The notes: a model not told the origin generated them from the sequence alone. A DNA stretch of 64,000 nucleotides from JABDBL01 sp963845445 (GCA_963845445.1 CAWJSE010000002.1:434001-498000); one strand, 5' to 3'; shown: positions 33,347 through 43,367, numbered from the stretch's first letter. Translations and numbers: made by a program.

Positions 33347-34141
33347 TTAGAGTCGAAAGAAATTCTCAGATAACTTGAGGTTGGCATGTATATTTTGCCA
33401 TTTTGCCTCGGACCAAATTTTGCCATCTATATAATCTTCCCAATAAACAGGTAAATAAGTTTTTGAATTTACATAGATGCGCTTTAGCAAAAGTTTTTTA
33501 GATGGTTTAATTGATGAGTAGACATCCAGAATAAGAGCTGGCTCATTGGTTTTGTCTGTTTGCTTTGCCTCTATAGAACATAGACTTAGATCGCCTTGCT
33601 TAAGCATATTTTTTAAATAGCTAGCCAATGAGTAGAAATCAGTATCAGCCATTGGGAAGCCATTTATGGCCTTGGCCATATCCGAGTCAATCGGCACTGT
33701 GCCATTAAAATATTTCATTAGGCCACCCAAGTGACCATGTACTTTGCCATCTTTTGCCAGAAGAGCTACAGATCCTTTTCTCGCTCCTTGTTTTACTTCC
33801 ATTCGTAAAAGTTTTGGCTTACTAAAATAGAAAGTACCTTCTTCGTTGAGAATCTGCCTGTCCTTGTAAACTTTCATTTTATAGTCAGCTGAGTACACTG
33901 ACAAAGCAGATGCGGCTGCGAGCATGTTATCGATTAAAGCCGAACCGTTTTGAACGTCATTGCTTATTATTTCCCCCTGCTCAAGTTTGTAGTGTTTTTC
34001 CGTTGTCATGGAGCTGTTAGTCTGACCAACTACACGTGAAGTACACAATGCTGCTGGAATGCCAATTAGTCCTGAAAGAAAGAGAAGTTTTACCAAAAGT
34101 AACGCCGAAATACGGCCAAAATTTCGCATTCTATTTAACAT
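33347..34141 (-). CDS. LolA-like / DUF1571-type exported protein
   Basis: 264 aa. A signal peptide (LLLVKLLFLSGLIGIPAALC) precedes a domain with VYSADYKMKVYKDRQILNEE, GTFYFSKPKLLRMEV and VALLAKDGKVHGHLGGLMKY, ending in YVNSKTYLPVYWEDY. This is the unclosed beta-barrel pattern of LolA/LolB-related proteins that carry lipoproteins or lipids across the periplasm. It is too divergent to call LolA itself. A role at the outer membrane fits the kdsD gene elsewhere. Confidence 0.68.
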   Translation of the reverse strand: MLNRMRNFGRISALLLVKLLFLSGLIGIPAALCTSRVVGQTNSSMTTEKHYKLEQGEIISNDVQNGSALIDNMLAAASALSVYSADYKMKVYKDRQILNEEGTFYFSKPKLLRMEVKQGARKGSVALLAKDGKVHGHLGGLMKYFNGTVPIDSDMAKAINGFPMADTDFYSLASYLKNMLKQGDLSLCSIEAKQTDKTNEPALILDVYSSIKPSKKLLLKRIYVNSKTYLPVYWEDYIDGKIWSEAKWQNIHANLKLSENFFRL

Positions 34142-34267
34142 CTATATGACCCATAACATAATTGCCAAATGTTCGGTCAACTCTGGCATTTTGTAAGCTC
34201 TATCTAATTAGCTAATATAGCTAATAGTGTAAATTAGACCTGATTTCGATAATTTTCATATTCAACT

Positions 34268-34304
34268 ATCGGTCAAATTACCGATCAATATAACACGCGT
34301 TATA
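34268..34304. promoter_or_regulatory. Two adjacent perfect palindromes upstream of the patatin gene
   Basis: ATCGGT (34268-34273)/ACCGAT (34280-34285) and TATAAC (34289-34294)/GTTATA (34299-34304) sit side by side in the 185-bp divergent gap between the LolA-like and patatin genes. They look like binding sites for one or two dimeric regulators. The regulator is unknown and promoter boxes are not clear. Confidence 0.35.
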
Positions 34305-34326
34305 GTTTAGGATTAATACTGTCATC

Positions 34327-35298
34327 ATGAATAGAGCGTTTTTCTACTGTGTTCTTTGCTTTTACTTATTGGTCTTTCCCGCTAACAGTGATGGGGCTAC
34401 TGAACTAAGTCCTATCCCCGCGCGCCCAAAAGTAGTACTAGCATTGGGTGGTGGTGGTACCCGTGGTGCTGCTCATGTCGGTGTATTGCGGGTGTTGAAA
34501 GAGGAAGGTATACAAATTGATGCTGTAGCTGGTACCAGCATGGGTGCTCTTGTCGGTGGTCTATATTGTGCTGGCATGGATCTCAACGAATTGGAGCAGA
34601 TTTTTTATCACAAGAAGTTGATTAATGCTTTTGATACGGTGCCCATTTCGGTTCGTATAATTCTTGCACCAATCTTATTGATTCCACGCTTAGTCGGTTA
34701 CCACCCATATGATGGCCTCTATAGAGGCAATAAATTTGCTAATTATTTAACCAGTTTAGCGCCCGGTGATAAGCAGCATGTTGAAGATTGCCAACCGATG
34801 TTTTGGGCAATCGCCACTAACCTTGTAGATGGACAACCATATGCTATTAAGAAGGGTTATATAGGAAGAGCCATTCAAGCCAGTTCAGCTATACCACAAT
34901 TGCGTAAACCAGTTGAAATGGATGGTGCTTTACTTGTGGATGGCGGTATAGTCGAAAATTTGCCGATAGAGCATGCTTTACAGATGAATTGTGACTTTAT
35001 TATTGCGGTTGATGTTGATCAAAAACTAGAACCAGTTCCTTTGAAAACCTTTCGAGCCATTGGAAGCGTTAGCAGAAGAACCTTAGATATTGGACTGGGC
35101 AGGATTGATAGTTATCAGCAAAAGCTAACGAATTCAGTTGTTATAATTCGTCCAGATGTATTTGGAATTAACTTGCTCTCGCTTGATAAACAAGATGCTC
35201 AACGAGCTGTTTTAGCCGGCGAAAGAGCTGCTCGTGAAGCTATACCGTCGATTAAAGCTCACTTAGCAGAAATTGAGAATAAAAAAGCTGCTGAGTAA
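34327..35298 (+). CDS. Exported patatin-like phospholipase
   Basis: 323 aa. A signal peptide (FYCVLCFYLLVFPANSDG) comes first. The patatin fold shows LALGGGGTRGAAHVGVLRVL (oxyanion hole), VAGTSMGALVGGLY (nucleophile elbow G-T-S-M-G) and LVDGGIVENLPIEHA (catalytic Asp in D-G-G). It is of the RssA/YlbK bacterial type and would hydrolyse acyl lipids in the envelope. All catalytic residues are intact. The C-terminal part after residue 230 is extra and unassigned. Confidence 0.9.
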   Translation: MNRAFFYCVLCFYLLVFPANSDGATELSPIPARPKVVLALGGGGTRGAAHVGVLRVLKEEGIQIDAVAGTSMGALVGGLYCAGMDLNELEQIFYHKKLINAFDTVPISVRIILAPILLIPRLVGYHPYDGLYRGNKFANYLTSLAPGDKQHVEDCQPMFWAIATNLVDGQPYAIKKGYIGRAIQASSAIPQLRKPVEMDGALLVDGGIVENLPIEHALQMNCDFIIAVDVDQKLEPVPLKTFRAIGSVSRRTLDIGLGRIDSYQQKLTNSVVIIRPDVFGINLLSLDKQDAQRAVLAGERAAREAIPSIKAHLAEIENKKAAE

Positions 35299-35340
35299 AT
35301 AAAAATAGAACAATCTCATTAGACTGAATCGGATAAAAAT

Positions 35341-36876
35341 TCAGATTTTCCAATTCCGTCCGTCACGGCTAGTTAAGTTAGCAGCAGCAAGAGGACCCCA
35401 AGTGCCAGCCAGATAATTTGGAAAATCTTTGGGCTTTTCGGATTGCCAAACATCCAAAATAGGCTGCACAACTCGCCAACCAGCTTCGACATTATCGTCC
35501 CGCTGGAATAATGTCTGATCTCCTACCATACAGTCGTATATCAATGTTTCATAGCCTGTACTTGGTGAAGGACCAAAATAGTCTTGATAATCAAAATCCA
35601 TTTGTACCGGACCTACCTGTAAGAGCGGACCAGGTATCTTAGCGCCAAATTCTAGCGAGATACCTTCATGAGGCTGAATGTGCATTATCAAATAATTTTC
35701 CACTAAGTTTGAGACGGTTGTGTTTCTAAATAGACATGAAGGCGGAGACTTAAATTTGATGGCAATTTCAGTTGTCCGTTTTGGCAAACGCTTACCGGTG
35801 CGCAAATAAAATGGCACGTCTACCCAGCGCCAATTATCGATCATTAGTTTCATGGCCGTGAACGTTTCGGTGCTGGAATCCGGTGCCACTCGATTTTCAG
35901 TTCTATAGCCCGGTACGGGCTGTCCATCTATTTCTCCAGCTTCATATTGACCGCGCACCACATTTGTCTGCACGTCTTCATAAGTTAATGGACGTATGCT
36001 ATTTACCAATTCAGTTTTTTTAGAACGTACGACATCTGCATCAAAACAAGTTGGTGGTTCCATAGCAATAAAACTCAAAAGCTGGAACATATGATTAGGC
36101 ACCATATCACGTAAATTCCCGGCTTTTTCATAAAAACCACCACGAGCCTCGACTCCTACGGTTTCAGCCACAGTTATTTGCACATTGTCAATATAATGAT
36201 GATTCCAGGTTGGTTCGAAAATACCATTGCCAAACCGAAAAACAAGTAAGTTCTGTACTGTTTCTTTTCCCAGGTAATGGTCTATGCGATAAATTTGATT
36301 CTCTTTGAGAACAGTAAGTAGCTTTTTATTTAGCTCGCGAGCAGATTTCAAATCACGCCCAAACGGTTTTTCGATAATGAAATGTCGCCACTGATTTTCT
36401 GATCCTTGGTGCAAACCAGCTTGGCTAGCTTTCTCCACAATAGTTTCGAAATAGTCTTCAGAGGTAGCTAAGTAAAATAAATAATTGCCGTTGGTGCCGT
36501 GTTCTTTATCCACATTCGCTAGTAATTCACCTAAATTGCTATAAGCTTTTGCATCATCAAAATTACCTTGTAAATAATAGATACGCTCTTTAAACCATTT
36601 CCAATGCTCTATGTCGAAGCGAGAAGCCGCATATTCTTTCATTGAAGAAGTAAGGTCTTCGCGAAATGCATCTGTATTTACTGGAGCGCGTGATAATCCA
36701 ATAATTGCAAAATTTTCGGGCAACAATTTATTGAGGCGCATATTATAAAGCGAAGGCAATAGTTTACGTTTTGTCAGATCACCTGCTGCTCCGAAAATAA
36801 TAAGTGCACACGGACCTGGAGGCATCTCACAAAGGTTTGACTCCACACTAGTTTGACCGAGTACAGCCATGGTCAT
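35341..36876 (-). CDS. zwf: Glucose-6-phosphate 1-dehydrogenase
   Basis: 511 aa, normal length. The NADP site is IIFGAAGDLTKRKLLPSLYN and the active-site signature is RIDHYLGKETVQNLLVFRFG. FIIEKPFGRDLKSA and the C-terminal IYDCMVGDQTLFQRDD are also typical. The enzyme starts the oxidative pentose phosphate pathway and makes NADPH. Its ATG overlaps the tal-pgi stop by four bases, so the two are translationally coupled. No opcA lies beside it, unlike in cyanobacteria. Confidence 0.97.
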   Translation of the reverse strand: MTMAVLGQTSVESNLCEMPPGPCALIIFGAAGDLTKRKLLPSLYNMRLNKLLPENFAIIGLSRAPVNTDAFREDLTSSMKEYAASRFDIEHWKWFKERIYYLQGNFDDAKAYSNLGELLANVDKEHGTNGNYLFYLATSEDYFETIVEKASQAGLHQGSENQWRHFIIEKPFGRDLKSARELNKKLLTVLKENQIYRIDHYLGKETVQNLLVFRFGNGIFEPTWNHHYIDNVQITVAETVGVEARGGFYEKAGNLRDMVPNHMFQLLSFIAMEPPTCFDADVVRSKKTELVNSIRPLTYEDVQTNVVRGQYEAGEIDGQPVPGYRTENRVAPDSSTETFTAMKLMIDNWRWVDVPFYLRTGKRLPKRTTEIAIKFKSPPSCLFRNTTVSNLVENYLIMHIQPHEGISLEFGAKIPGPLLQVGPVQMDFDYQDYFGPSPSTGYETLIYDCMVGDQTLFQRDDNVEAGWRVVQPILDVWQSEKPKDFPNYLAGTWGPLAAANLTSRDGRNWKI

Positions 36877-39752
36877 GGTTTAGTCCTGCAGATTTCTTCT
36901 ACAGATTCTTTAAGAGCTTTTAGACCATCACGCAGCTTTCCTTTAAAATGCAGTCTTAGGGCTCTTCTGTGGCGTTCAAATAGCACTTGCAAATCTCCAA
37001 TCGCTTGTGCAGTTTTAACCGTTCCGAATGTGTATCGTTTATCTGGGATATCTAAATCAACAGTATCGTCTGCTGTGATTTCCAAAAATACGCCGGAATT
37101 AGGACCGCCCTTGTAAACTTGTCCAGTTGAATGTAGATAACGTGGGCCGAAATCTAAACAGGTGGCTATCTTATAACGATTGAGGATTAGAGTACGGATC
37201 TTTTGTAATGTACTCTCATTTGCTTCATTCATTTCAATATAAGCAAGAATCGTAAAATAATCCTCAGCCTTTATATTACTAAGAAATGCCTTCAATATTT
37301 CGGCTAAAGAACTGGGATTTCTGTCAATTCCAGTAATTGTTTTCCAATTTGCTTCATCGGTGTAAATGTCAATTACAGGCTTGGAGCTGGACAAAGAGAG
37401 GCGGGCAGAGTCTGCTTTTAGTATGCCGGATTTTTCGTATTCGTCGGTGATTGCCCGCGCTTTAATTTTACTGGCTTCCACATCCGGTTGATTAAAAGGA
37501 TTAATGCCCATAACAGAACCGGCTACTGCTGTAGCAAATTCAAAGAGGAAAAACTGTTGGGCTAGATCCTCTTTATCATTTAACTCAATCCGTACGGTAG
37601 CAACACCGGCCTTTTCTAATTCATTAATAAATTTATCCTGCGCTTTTTCGGGTTGACTTTTTAAACGAATATAAATAAAAACTCTGTCTTTTCCATAATC
37701 TTTAGCAGGAGTGGGATTCTCTTTGCTTATGGGAACTATTCCTTTGCCAGATTTACCGGTTGATTCAGCAAATAATTGCTCCAGCCAAACCCCAAATTCG
37801 GCAATTTCAGGACTGACAATAAAGGTAAATTTGTCTTTATGGTTACTAGCCATTACCCCCATCATAATTCCAAGCAACGCGCCAGGATTATTTTCAATGT
37901 CACCATTTATGCGGCAAGCATTCATCATCAATTTAGCTCGATTAAGAAAGTTAGCGACATCTACCCCTATCACCGCTGCCGGTATCATGCCGAAATCTGA
38001 CAAGACAGAATATCGACCACCTATTGAGGGTAATCCATAAAAAATATGTCGAAAGTCCTCTGTTTTAGCTAATTTATCAAGCTGCGAACCGGGATCTGTA
38101 ATAGCAATAAACTGCTTAGCAGCATGTTCTTTTCCGACCTGCTGTTCTAACTTTTCAAAGAAATAGTCTTTGAGAATATTTGGCTCCAGTGTGCTGCCAG
38201 ATTTACTGGAAACAATAAACAAAGTTTGTGACAAATTTATCTTGTCTTCGATAGCTTTAATCTGCTCGGGTACCGTTGAATCGAGCATGAAAAATTTCGG
38301 AAAACCTGATCTATTTCCGAAAGCAGAAGCTAAAACGGAAGGACCCAAACTCGATCCACCCATACCAAGGAGCAATGCTTGTTTGAACTTCGCTTTTTTT
38401 ATATCATCAACAAGAGATTTAAACTTGTTTAATTGTGCTAACTGTTCATCGACAATCGTTAGCCAGCCAAGCCAAGAATGTTCGTCTTTATTGGTCCAAA
38501 GATTAGAGTCACCAGCCCATAACTTGTTTACTTTGTCTGATACTTTCCAATCAACAAGCATCTTTTTTACAGAAGCAGAGTCGGAAGCAGGAGCAGTACT
38601 CGATCCCTTATCGCAGATTATTGCGCATTTTTTTTGCAAAGTATCCAATAATTCATCAAATGGATCAGAGAATAATTTGATTCCATCAATCAATAACTGT
38701 TTGCATACCTGCTCCAGAGAAATACCCGCCTTTTCAAGACCACCAAGGATATTATGAGCTTCTTCTAGGTCCGACTCCAGCGTTCTTGCTGCTTTTCCAT
38801 GTTCGCGAAAAGCATCATAAGTAGCCGGTGGAATAGTATCCACTGTCTCAGGACCAATCAACTCCTCCACATAATACACATCTCTGTATTTAGGATTCTT
38901 AGTGCTTGTACTAGCCCATAACAACCGCTGTGGCATAGCCCCTGCTTTGGCTAAAACTTGCCAATTAGGAAGGCTTATCAAGTCTTTATAGAGTTGATAA
39001 GTTGATTTTGCATTCGCTATTGCAGTTTTACCTAGCAAATAAGTCAAGTGCTCTTTCTTGGACGAATCATTAGTTGCTTGAATTTGCTCGTTGATGATTT
39101 TATCAACAGCTGAATCTATACGACTAATGAAAAAGCTGGCTACACTGGCTACCTGTCTAACATCTCCACCCTTGTTAGCAAAGCATTCCAGACCCTTCAT
39201 ATATGACTTAGCTACTTCCTCATACACACTCTTTGAAAAGAGCAATGTCACATTGACGTTAATTCCTTCAGCAATTAACTCTTCTAAAGCCCGGATACCC
39301 TCAGGAGTGCCGGGTACTTTTATCATTAAATTTGGCCGGTCCACTTCTCGCCATAGACGTTTTGCCTCAGCAATAGTTTGCTCCATATCTAAAGCTAGAT
39401 GAGGTGAGACTTCCAAGCTGACATAACCATCAAGCCGCCTTGTTTCGTCATAAACTGATCTAAATAAATCGGCTGCCTTTTGAACATCTTCAACGACTAA
39501 TTTTTCATAAATCTGAGCCGACTGTAGACTATCCTTGACCAAATTCTTTATAGCCTGGTCATAATCAGCGCTACTAACAATTGCTTTATGAAAAATAGCG
39601 GGATTGGATGTCATTCCCCGCAGCCCATCTTCTTTGATCAATTTTTTAAGTTCACCATTAATCAACATATCTCGTCTAATGTAGTCAAGCCAGACGGATT
39701 GTCCGAAGTTTAATAGAGACTTGATAGGATTTACTGCTTGTGCTGTTTCCAC
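36873..39752 (-). CDS. tal-pgi: Bifunctional transaldolase / glucose-6-phosphate isomerase
   Basis: 959 aa. Residues 1 to about 365 are transaldolase, with LKKLIKEDGLRGMTSNPAIF and NLMIKVPGTPEGIRALEELI carrying the Schiff-base Lys. From about residue 420 it is phosphoglucose isomerase, with LLGMGGSSLGPSV, FIVSSKSGSTLEPN and GGRYSVLSDFGMIPA. The fusion joins a non-oxidative pentose phosphate step with F6P/G6P interconversion, so one chain can return carbon to zwf. Such fusions occur in scattered bacterial groups. It starts 30 bp after rpiA and overlaps zwf. Confidence 0.95.
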   Translation of the reverse strand: METAQAVNPIKSLLNFGQSVWLDYIRRDMLINGELKKLIKEDGLRGMTSNPAIFHKAIVSSADYDQAIKNLVKDSLQSAQIYEKLVVEDVQKAADLFRSVYDETRRLDGYVSLEVSPHLALDMEQTIAEAKRLWREVDRPNLMIKVPGTPEGIRALEELIAEGINVNVTLLFSKSVYEEVAKSYMKGLECFANKGGDVRQVASVASFFISRIDSAVDKIINEQIQATNDSSKKEHLTYLLGKTAIANAKSTYQLYKDLISLPNWQVLAKAGAMPQRLLWASTSTKNPKYRDVYYVEELIGPETVDTIPPATYDAFREHGKAARTLESDLEEAHNILGGLEKAGISLEQVCKQLLIDGIKLFSDPFDELLDTLQKKCAIICDKGSSTAPASDSASVKKMLVDWKVSDKVNKLWAGDSNLWTNKDEHSWLGWLTIVDEQLAQLNKFKSLVDDIKKAKFKQALLLGMGGSSLGPSVLASAFGNRSGFPKFFMLDSTVPEQIKAIEDKINLSQTLFIVSSKSGSTLEPNILKDYFFEKLEQQVGKEHAAKQFIAITDPGSQLDKLAKTEDFRHIFYGLPSIGGRYSVLSDFGMIPAAVIGVDVANFLNRAKLMMNACRINGDIENNPGALLGIMMGVMASNHKDKFTFIVSPEIAEFGVWLEQLFAESTGKSGKGIVPISKENPTPAKDYGKDRVFIYIRLKSQPEKAQDKFINELEKAGVATVRIELNDKEDLAQQFFLFEFATAVAGSVMGINPFNQPDVEASKIKARAITDEYEKSGILKADSARLSLSSSKPVIDIYTDEANWKTITGIDRNPSSLAEILKAFLSNIKAEDYFTILAYIEMNEANESTLQKIRTLILNRYKIATCLDFGPRYLHSTGQVYKGGPNSGVFLEITADDTVDLDIPDKRYTFGTVKTAQAIGDLQVLFERHRRALRLHFKGKLRDGLKALKESVEEICRTKP

Positions 39753-39782
39753 AATTATGCTCCTGATTTATACGAGTCCTGA

Positions 39783-40505
39783 TTATAGCCGTAATTGTTC
39801 TCTTTGTAATATAACGATCCCACTTTGTTTAGCGACAATAACCAAATCAGTCATGTTCACAAACAGTCCAGTTTCGATTACACCTGTGATTAATTTTAAA
39901 TCTTTATCTAGTTTACGTGCATTTTCAATTTTCACAAACTGGCAATTCAATAAGTAATGACCGCTGTCCGTAATAAGTGGTTTATGCTTAGAATCGAGTT
40001 TTAATTCTGCGCTGCACCCATATTGACAAACAATCTCTTTGGTCAATTCCCAGCCGAACGGCACTATTTCTATTGGTAGTGGCGTCTTGTTTCCAAGACA
40101 ATCAACTAATTTGCGTTCGTCTACCATGATAATCAGCTTTTTACTTGCTCGAGCGACAATTTTTTCACCGAGTAATGCATTTCCCAGTCCTTTAATGAGG
40201 TTGAGGGATTTCAATTCAACTTGATCAGCTCCATCAATAGTGACATCTATATCTGGGTTTTTAGCAAAAGTCGTCAAATCAATGCCGTGTTTTTGAGCCA
40301 ATCGACTTGATTCTTCTGACGAGGGTATGGCAAGTATTTTAAGTCCGTCAGCCACTTTTTTACCTAAAGCTTCGATGGCATAAGTTGCTGTTGAACCGCT
40401 GCCAAGCCCAACCACCATACCGTCCTTAATGAAGTCAATAGCTGCTCCAGCAGCCGCCTGTTTTAATCTTTCAATATCTGACACGAATATTTGCTCCGAT
40501 GACAA
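39783..40505 (-). CDS. rpiA: Ribose-5-phosphate isomerase A
   Basis: 240 aa. The RpiA motifs are MVVGLGSGSTATYAIEALG, DVTIDGADQVE and LIKGLGNALLGEKIVA. It interconverts ribulose-5-P and ribose-5-P. It leads the operon rpiA, tal-pgi, zwf on the minus strand. Ribulose-5-P is also the substrate of KdsD at 22.8 kb, so the two pathways draw on a common pool. Confidence 0.96.
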   Translation of the reverse strand: MSSEQIFVSDIERLKQAAAGAAIDFIKDGMVVGLGSGSTATYAIEALGKKVADGLKILAIPSSEESSRLAQKHGIDLTTFAKNPDIDVTIDGADQVELKSLNLIKGLGNALLGEKIVARASKKLIIMVDERKLVDCLGNKTPLPIEIVPFGWELTKEIVCQYGCSAELKLDSKHKPLITDSGHYLLNCQFVKIENARKLDKDLKLITGVIETGLFVNMTDLVIVAKQSGIVILQREQLRL

Positions 40506-40729
40506 ATGCCCCTATTTGTGAGATTTTATAGATTAAGGAGCAATATTGATCTTAATTGGAATAATTTAGAAGTACCGACGAGTAATAACCTAAAATTAGA
40601 TAAGCTACGGTAGTCAAGTATGTTATCGATAACTTAATTATCTATATCTTTCAAAAGATGGCTAATTTTAAAAGTTTGATTATAACTTATCAGGAAAACT
40701 GGGAATAAATCTGTAGGAGCGGGCAGGAC

Positions 40730-41476
40730 ATGATTAAATCCAAACAAGCCGTAATAGATGTTCAGGCGGACACAGTAGCAGTTGCTAAAAGAGCAGCAGA
40801 CTGGTTGGTTGAACACTTACAAAAATCTTCGGTAGATAAGTTTGCTCTTTGCTTGTCGGGGGGGCAGACTCCGAAAATTTTATATGAGACTCTAGCTCAA
40901 CCAGAATATGCCAAGCAAATTCCCTGGTCTAAAGTGCATCTTTTTTGGGGCGATGAGCGTTTTGTGCCCAAAAATAATGATTTGAGCAATTATAAAATGG
41001 TTAAGACTACTTTACTGGATCATATTGCCATGCCAGAAGCCAATGTCCATCCTGTAAATACTGAGCTTGCTGATGTATATCAAGCTGCTGCCGATTACGA
41101 AAAGGAATTGCAAAAATTTTATGGTAATAAAGTTTTGATATCTCATCAGTATCTATTTGATGTGACTTTATTAGGTGTGGGTGGGGACGGACATACTGCT
41201 TCGTTATTTCCGGGCAGCGATGTGCTCCAAGAACAGAACGTTTGGGTTAAGGCAGTAGTGGGCGTCAAAAAAGAAGACAGAATTACTCTTACTGTTCCAG
41301 TTATAGAAAGCAGCAAGTCAGTGGCATTTTTGGCTACCGGAGCTGAAAAGAGCGCAATTATAAAACAAATATTGAATGGTGACGGTGACTTGCCTGCTGC
41401 CAGAATCAAACCTCAAGGCAATTTATACTGGTTCCTGGATCAAACTGCTTATTTGAGTGCATCGAATTCAAAATAA
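40730..41476 (+). CDS. pgl: 6-phosphogluconolactonase
   Basis: 248 aa. The family patterns are FALCLSGGQTPKILYETLAQ, VHLFWGDERFVPKNNDLSNY and LLGVGGDGHTASLFPG. It hydrolyses the product of Zwf. The gene is divergent from rpiA-tal-pgi-zwf across 224 bp, so the whole oxidative branch up to 6-phosphogluconate is here, without gnd. GGAGCGGGCAGG precedes the ATG. Confidence 0.95.
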   Translation: MIKSKQAVIDVQADTVAVAKRAADWLVEHLQKSSVDKFALCLSGGQTPKILYETLAQPEYAKQIPWSKVHLFWGDERFVPKNNDLSNYKMVKTTLLDHIAMPEANVHPVNTELADVYQAAADYEKELQKFYGNKVLISHQYLFDVTLLGVGGDGHTASLFPGSDVLQEQNVWVKAVVGVKKEDRITLTVPVIESSKSVAFLATGAEKSAIIKQILNGDGDLPAARIKPQGNLYWFLDQTAYLSASNSK

Positions 41477-43366
41477 GCGGTGATTTTTTATATTTTCGAT
41501 TTTTGCTTTACTCCAGGCAAAAATGTTTTCATGGAAGAGAATATAATCAGACAGGCTTTCAATGGCGTTTATAAAATCATTATTTTGGCCCAGTCTAGCC
41601 AAAGCGATCGGCAAGGCTCTTTTGAGTTCATAATCTGCGGCTCTAAAATTACCCTCTTGATAGTACAGCAAAGCTAAACCATAACAAGCTTTAGAAAGAA
41701 ACAAGCCACGCTGACCAATATAATTACTCCCCCAATCGATTGCTTCTTTATAGAGTTTTTCAGATTCTTTCAATTTATTCTGCTTGCGCCATATATCTGC
41801 TAATAGAGCATTCGAATAAGCATATTCGGCCGCATTTTTTAGACGGTCCATTTTTGCCAAATTGTACATTTGTAGGTAATTTTGCTCCGCTTGATTAATA
41901 TCATTCTTTTCATTGCAAATATCACCAAGTACTTTTAATGCTGCTACCTTAACTTCTATTCGAGTATTACTATCACTCATTTCAAAAGCCTTTTGGGCTG
42001 ATTCTCTGGCACTATTGAAATCACCAGCTGACTCCTGAGCCAAAGCAATATTGGCGCATAATTCTGCTTGACTAATAGATGATTCGCCAAGAGCCTCTAT
42101 CTTCTGCAATTCGTTCAGTTTTGTTATTCCCTCGTTAAATTGTCCGGTGGCGAAAAAGAACCGGGAAAGCAAAAATAATGTCCTAATATAGTCTTGTGAG
42201 GATTTGCCTTTTGTCTGTGCCACTTCACTTAATCTATTTATGAGAAAATCTCTTTGCTCTAGAAGTTTTGCCGAAGGTTTTTCGGTGTACTTAGCTAACC
42301 AAAGCTTGTTGTTATCGAAGGACTTGTCTGTCCAGGGTAAACAATATTGAGTGATAATCGAGACTAATGGAACAACTAAGAGTATCAAGAAAGTAAGAGC
42401 AATAGTACCTAATGCCCATTGCCATTTATAAGCAAAAATTGCCCACAATCTAGGTTTTTTTAGAACATTTGCTTTCCTCTGCCACTCTTGCTCTTTCTCT
42501 GTCGTAATCAGATCCAAATCTTGTCCGACCAAAAACGCCGATTGATATCTTTCTCTCGCATTAGGAAGCAATAGTTTGTTTACTATAAGTTGATAGCGAC
42601 TTAAAAGCGGATGAGCAGGCAACAATTGTGCCAATTCTATCGGCGCTTTGTGCTTTTGTTTATAGGTGGTCTCCATAACACTTTTGCTGACAAAAGGTGT
42701 CTTGCCACAAGCAAGTTCGTACATTAGACAACCTAATGAATAAAGGTCGCAACGTGCATCCACGTTTTGTCCTAATCTTTGTTCAGGACTCATATAAGGG
42801 GCATCGCCCAAGATTGGATGTTTAGAGGAAGTATTTTTTGTAGTGACGCAGATCATGCGCTCTAGTATTTGTATAAAGCCGAAATCAACGATTTTTGGTT
42901 CATCAGAATTAAATTGATCGTTGACTACATAAATATTGCTTGGTCTAAGATCGCCGTGCATAATATTTTGTTCGTGGGCATATTCTAGTCCCGCAATAAT
43001 TTGATTGAAAAACTCTATACATCTTTCTAGTGGTAATTTACCAGCCTTACTCATTAATGAGGATAAACTTTCGCCCGTTAAATAATCGCAAAATAAAAAC
43101 AAACCTTTATCACAAACGCACATGTCATAGTAACTGGCTATATTCTCGTGGTTCAGTGCTATAAAATGTTTCGCTTGCTCTGCTAAGGATTCTAAGTCGC
43201 TCAAGCTATTAGCAGACAGGTTCTTAATCAACTTTAAAACAATAACTTTGCCGGTTTCTATATCTCGAGCTCGGTAGACATAGCTCATACTTCCCCCGCC
43301 TAAATACTCAATGATCTGCCAACGTTTGGCGATTATTTCATCTATAATTTCTTCTGGTGTACCCAT
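41468..43366 (-). CDS. Membrane Ser/Thr kinase with TPR sensor domain
   Basis: About 632 aa from the ATG at 43366, two bases after the murT stop; an upstream extension runs into murT. The kinase has EYLGGGSMSYVYRARD, VIVLKLIKN, MHGDLRPSNIYVV (HGD in place of HRD), IVDFGFIQI and APYMSPEQRLGQ. A membrane helix follows (WALGTIALTFLILLVVPLVS), then TPR repeats outside the cytoplasm (for example CANIALAQESAGDFNSARES and ADIWRKQNKLKESEKLYKEA). The layout is PknB-like with a TPR outer part. It is the last gene of nadK-murT-kinase. Confidence 0.9.
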   Translation of the reverse strand: MGTPEEIIDEIIAKRWQIIEYLGGGSMSYVYRARDIETGKVIVLKLIKNLSANSLSDLESLAEQAKHFIALNHENIASYYDMCVCDKGLFLFCDYLTGESLSSLMSKAGKLPLERCIEFFNQIIAGLEYAHEQNIMHGDLRPSNIYVVNDQFNSDEPKIVDFGFIQILERMICVTTKNTSSKHPILGDAPYMSPEQRLGQNVDARCDLYSLGCLMYELACGKTPFVSKSVMETTYKQKHKAPIELAQLLPAHPLLSRYQLIVNKLLLPNARERYQSAFLVGQDLDLITTEKEQEWQRKANVLKKPRLWAIFAYKWQWALGTIALTFLILLVVPLVSIITQYCLPWTDKSFDNNKLWLAKYTEKPSAKLLEQRDFLINRLSEVAQTKGKSSQDYIRTLFLLSRFFFATGQFNEGITKLNELQKIEALGESSISQAELCANIALAQESAGDFNSARESAQKAFEMSDSNTRIEVKVAALKVLGDICNEKNDINQAEQNYLQMYNLAKMDRLKNAAEYAYSNALLADIWRKQNKLKESEKLYKEAIDWGSNYIGQRGLFLSKACYGLALLYYQEGNFRAADYELKRALPIALARLGQNNDFINAIESLSDYILFHENIFAWSKAKIENIKNHRLF

Positions 43367-43367
43367 A

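Noticed and set aside
38170..38757. Plus-strand 195-codon open frame
   Set aside because: It lies antisense inside tal-pgi, whose motifs are continuous on the other strand.
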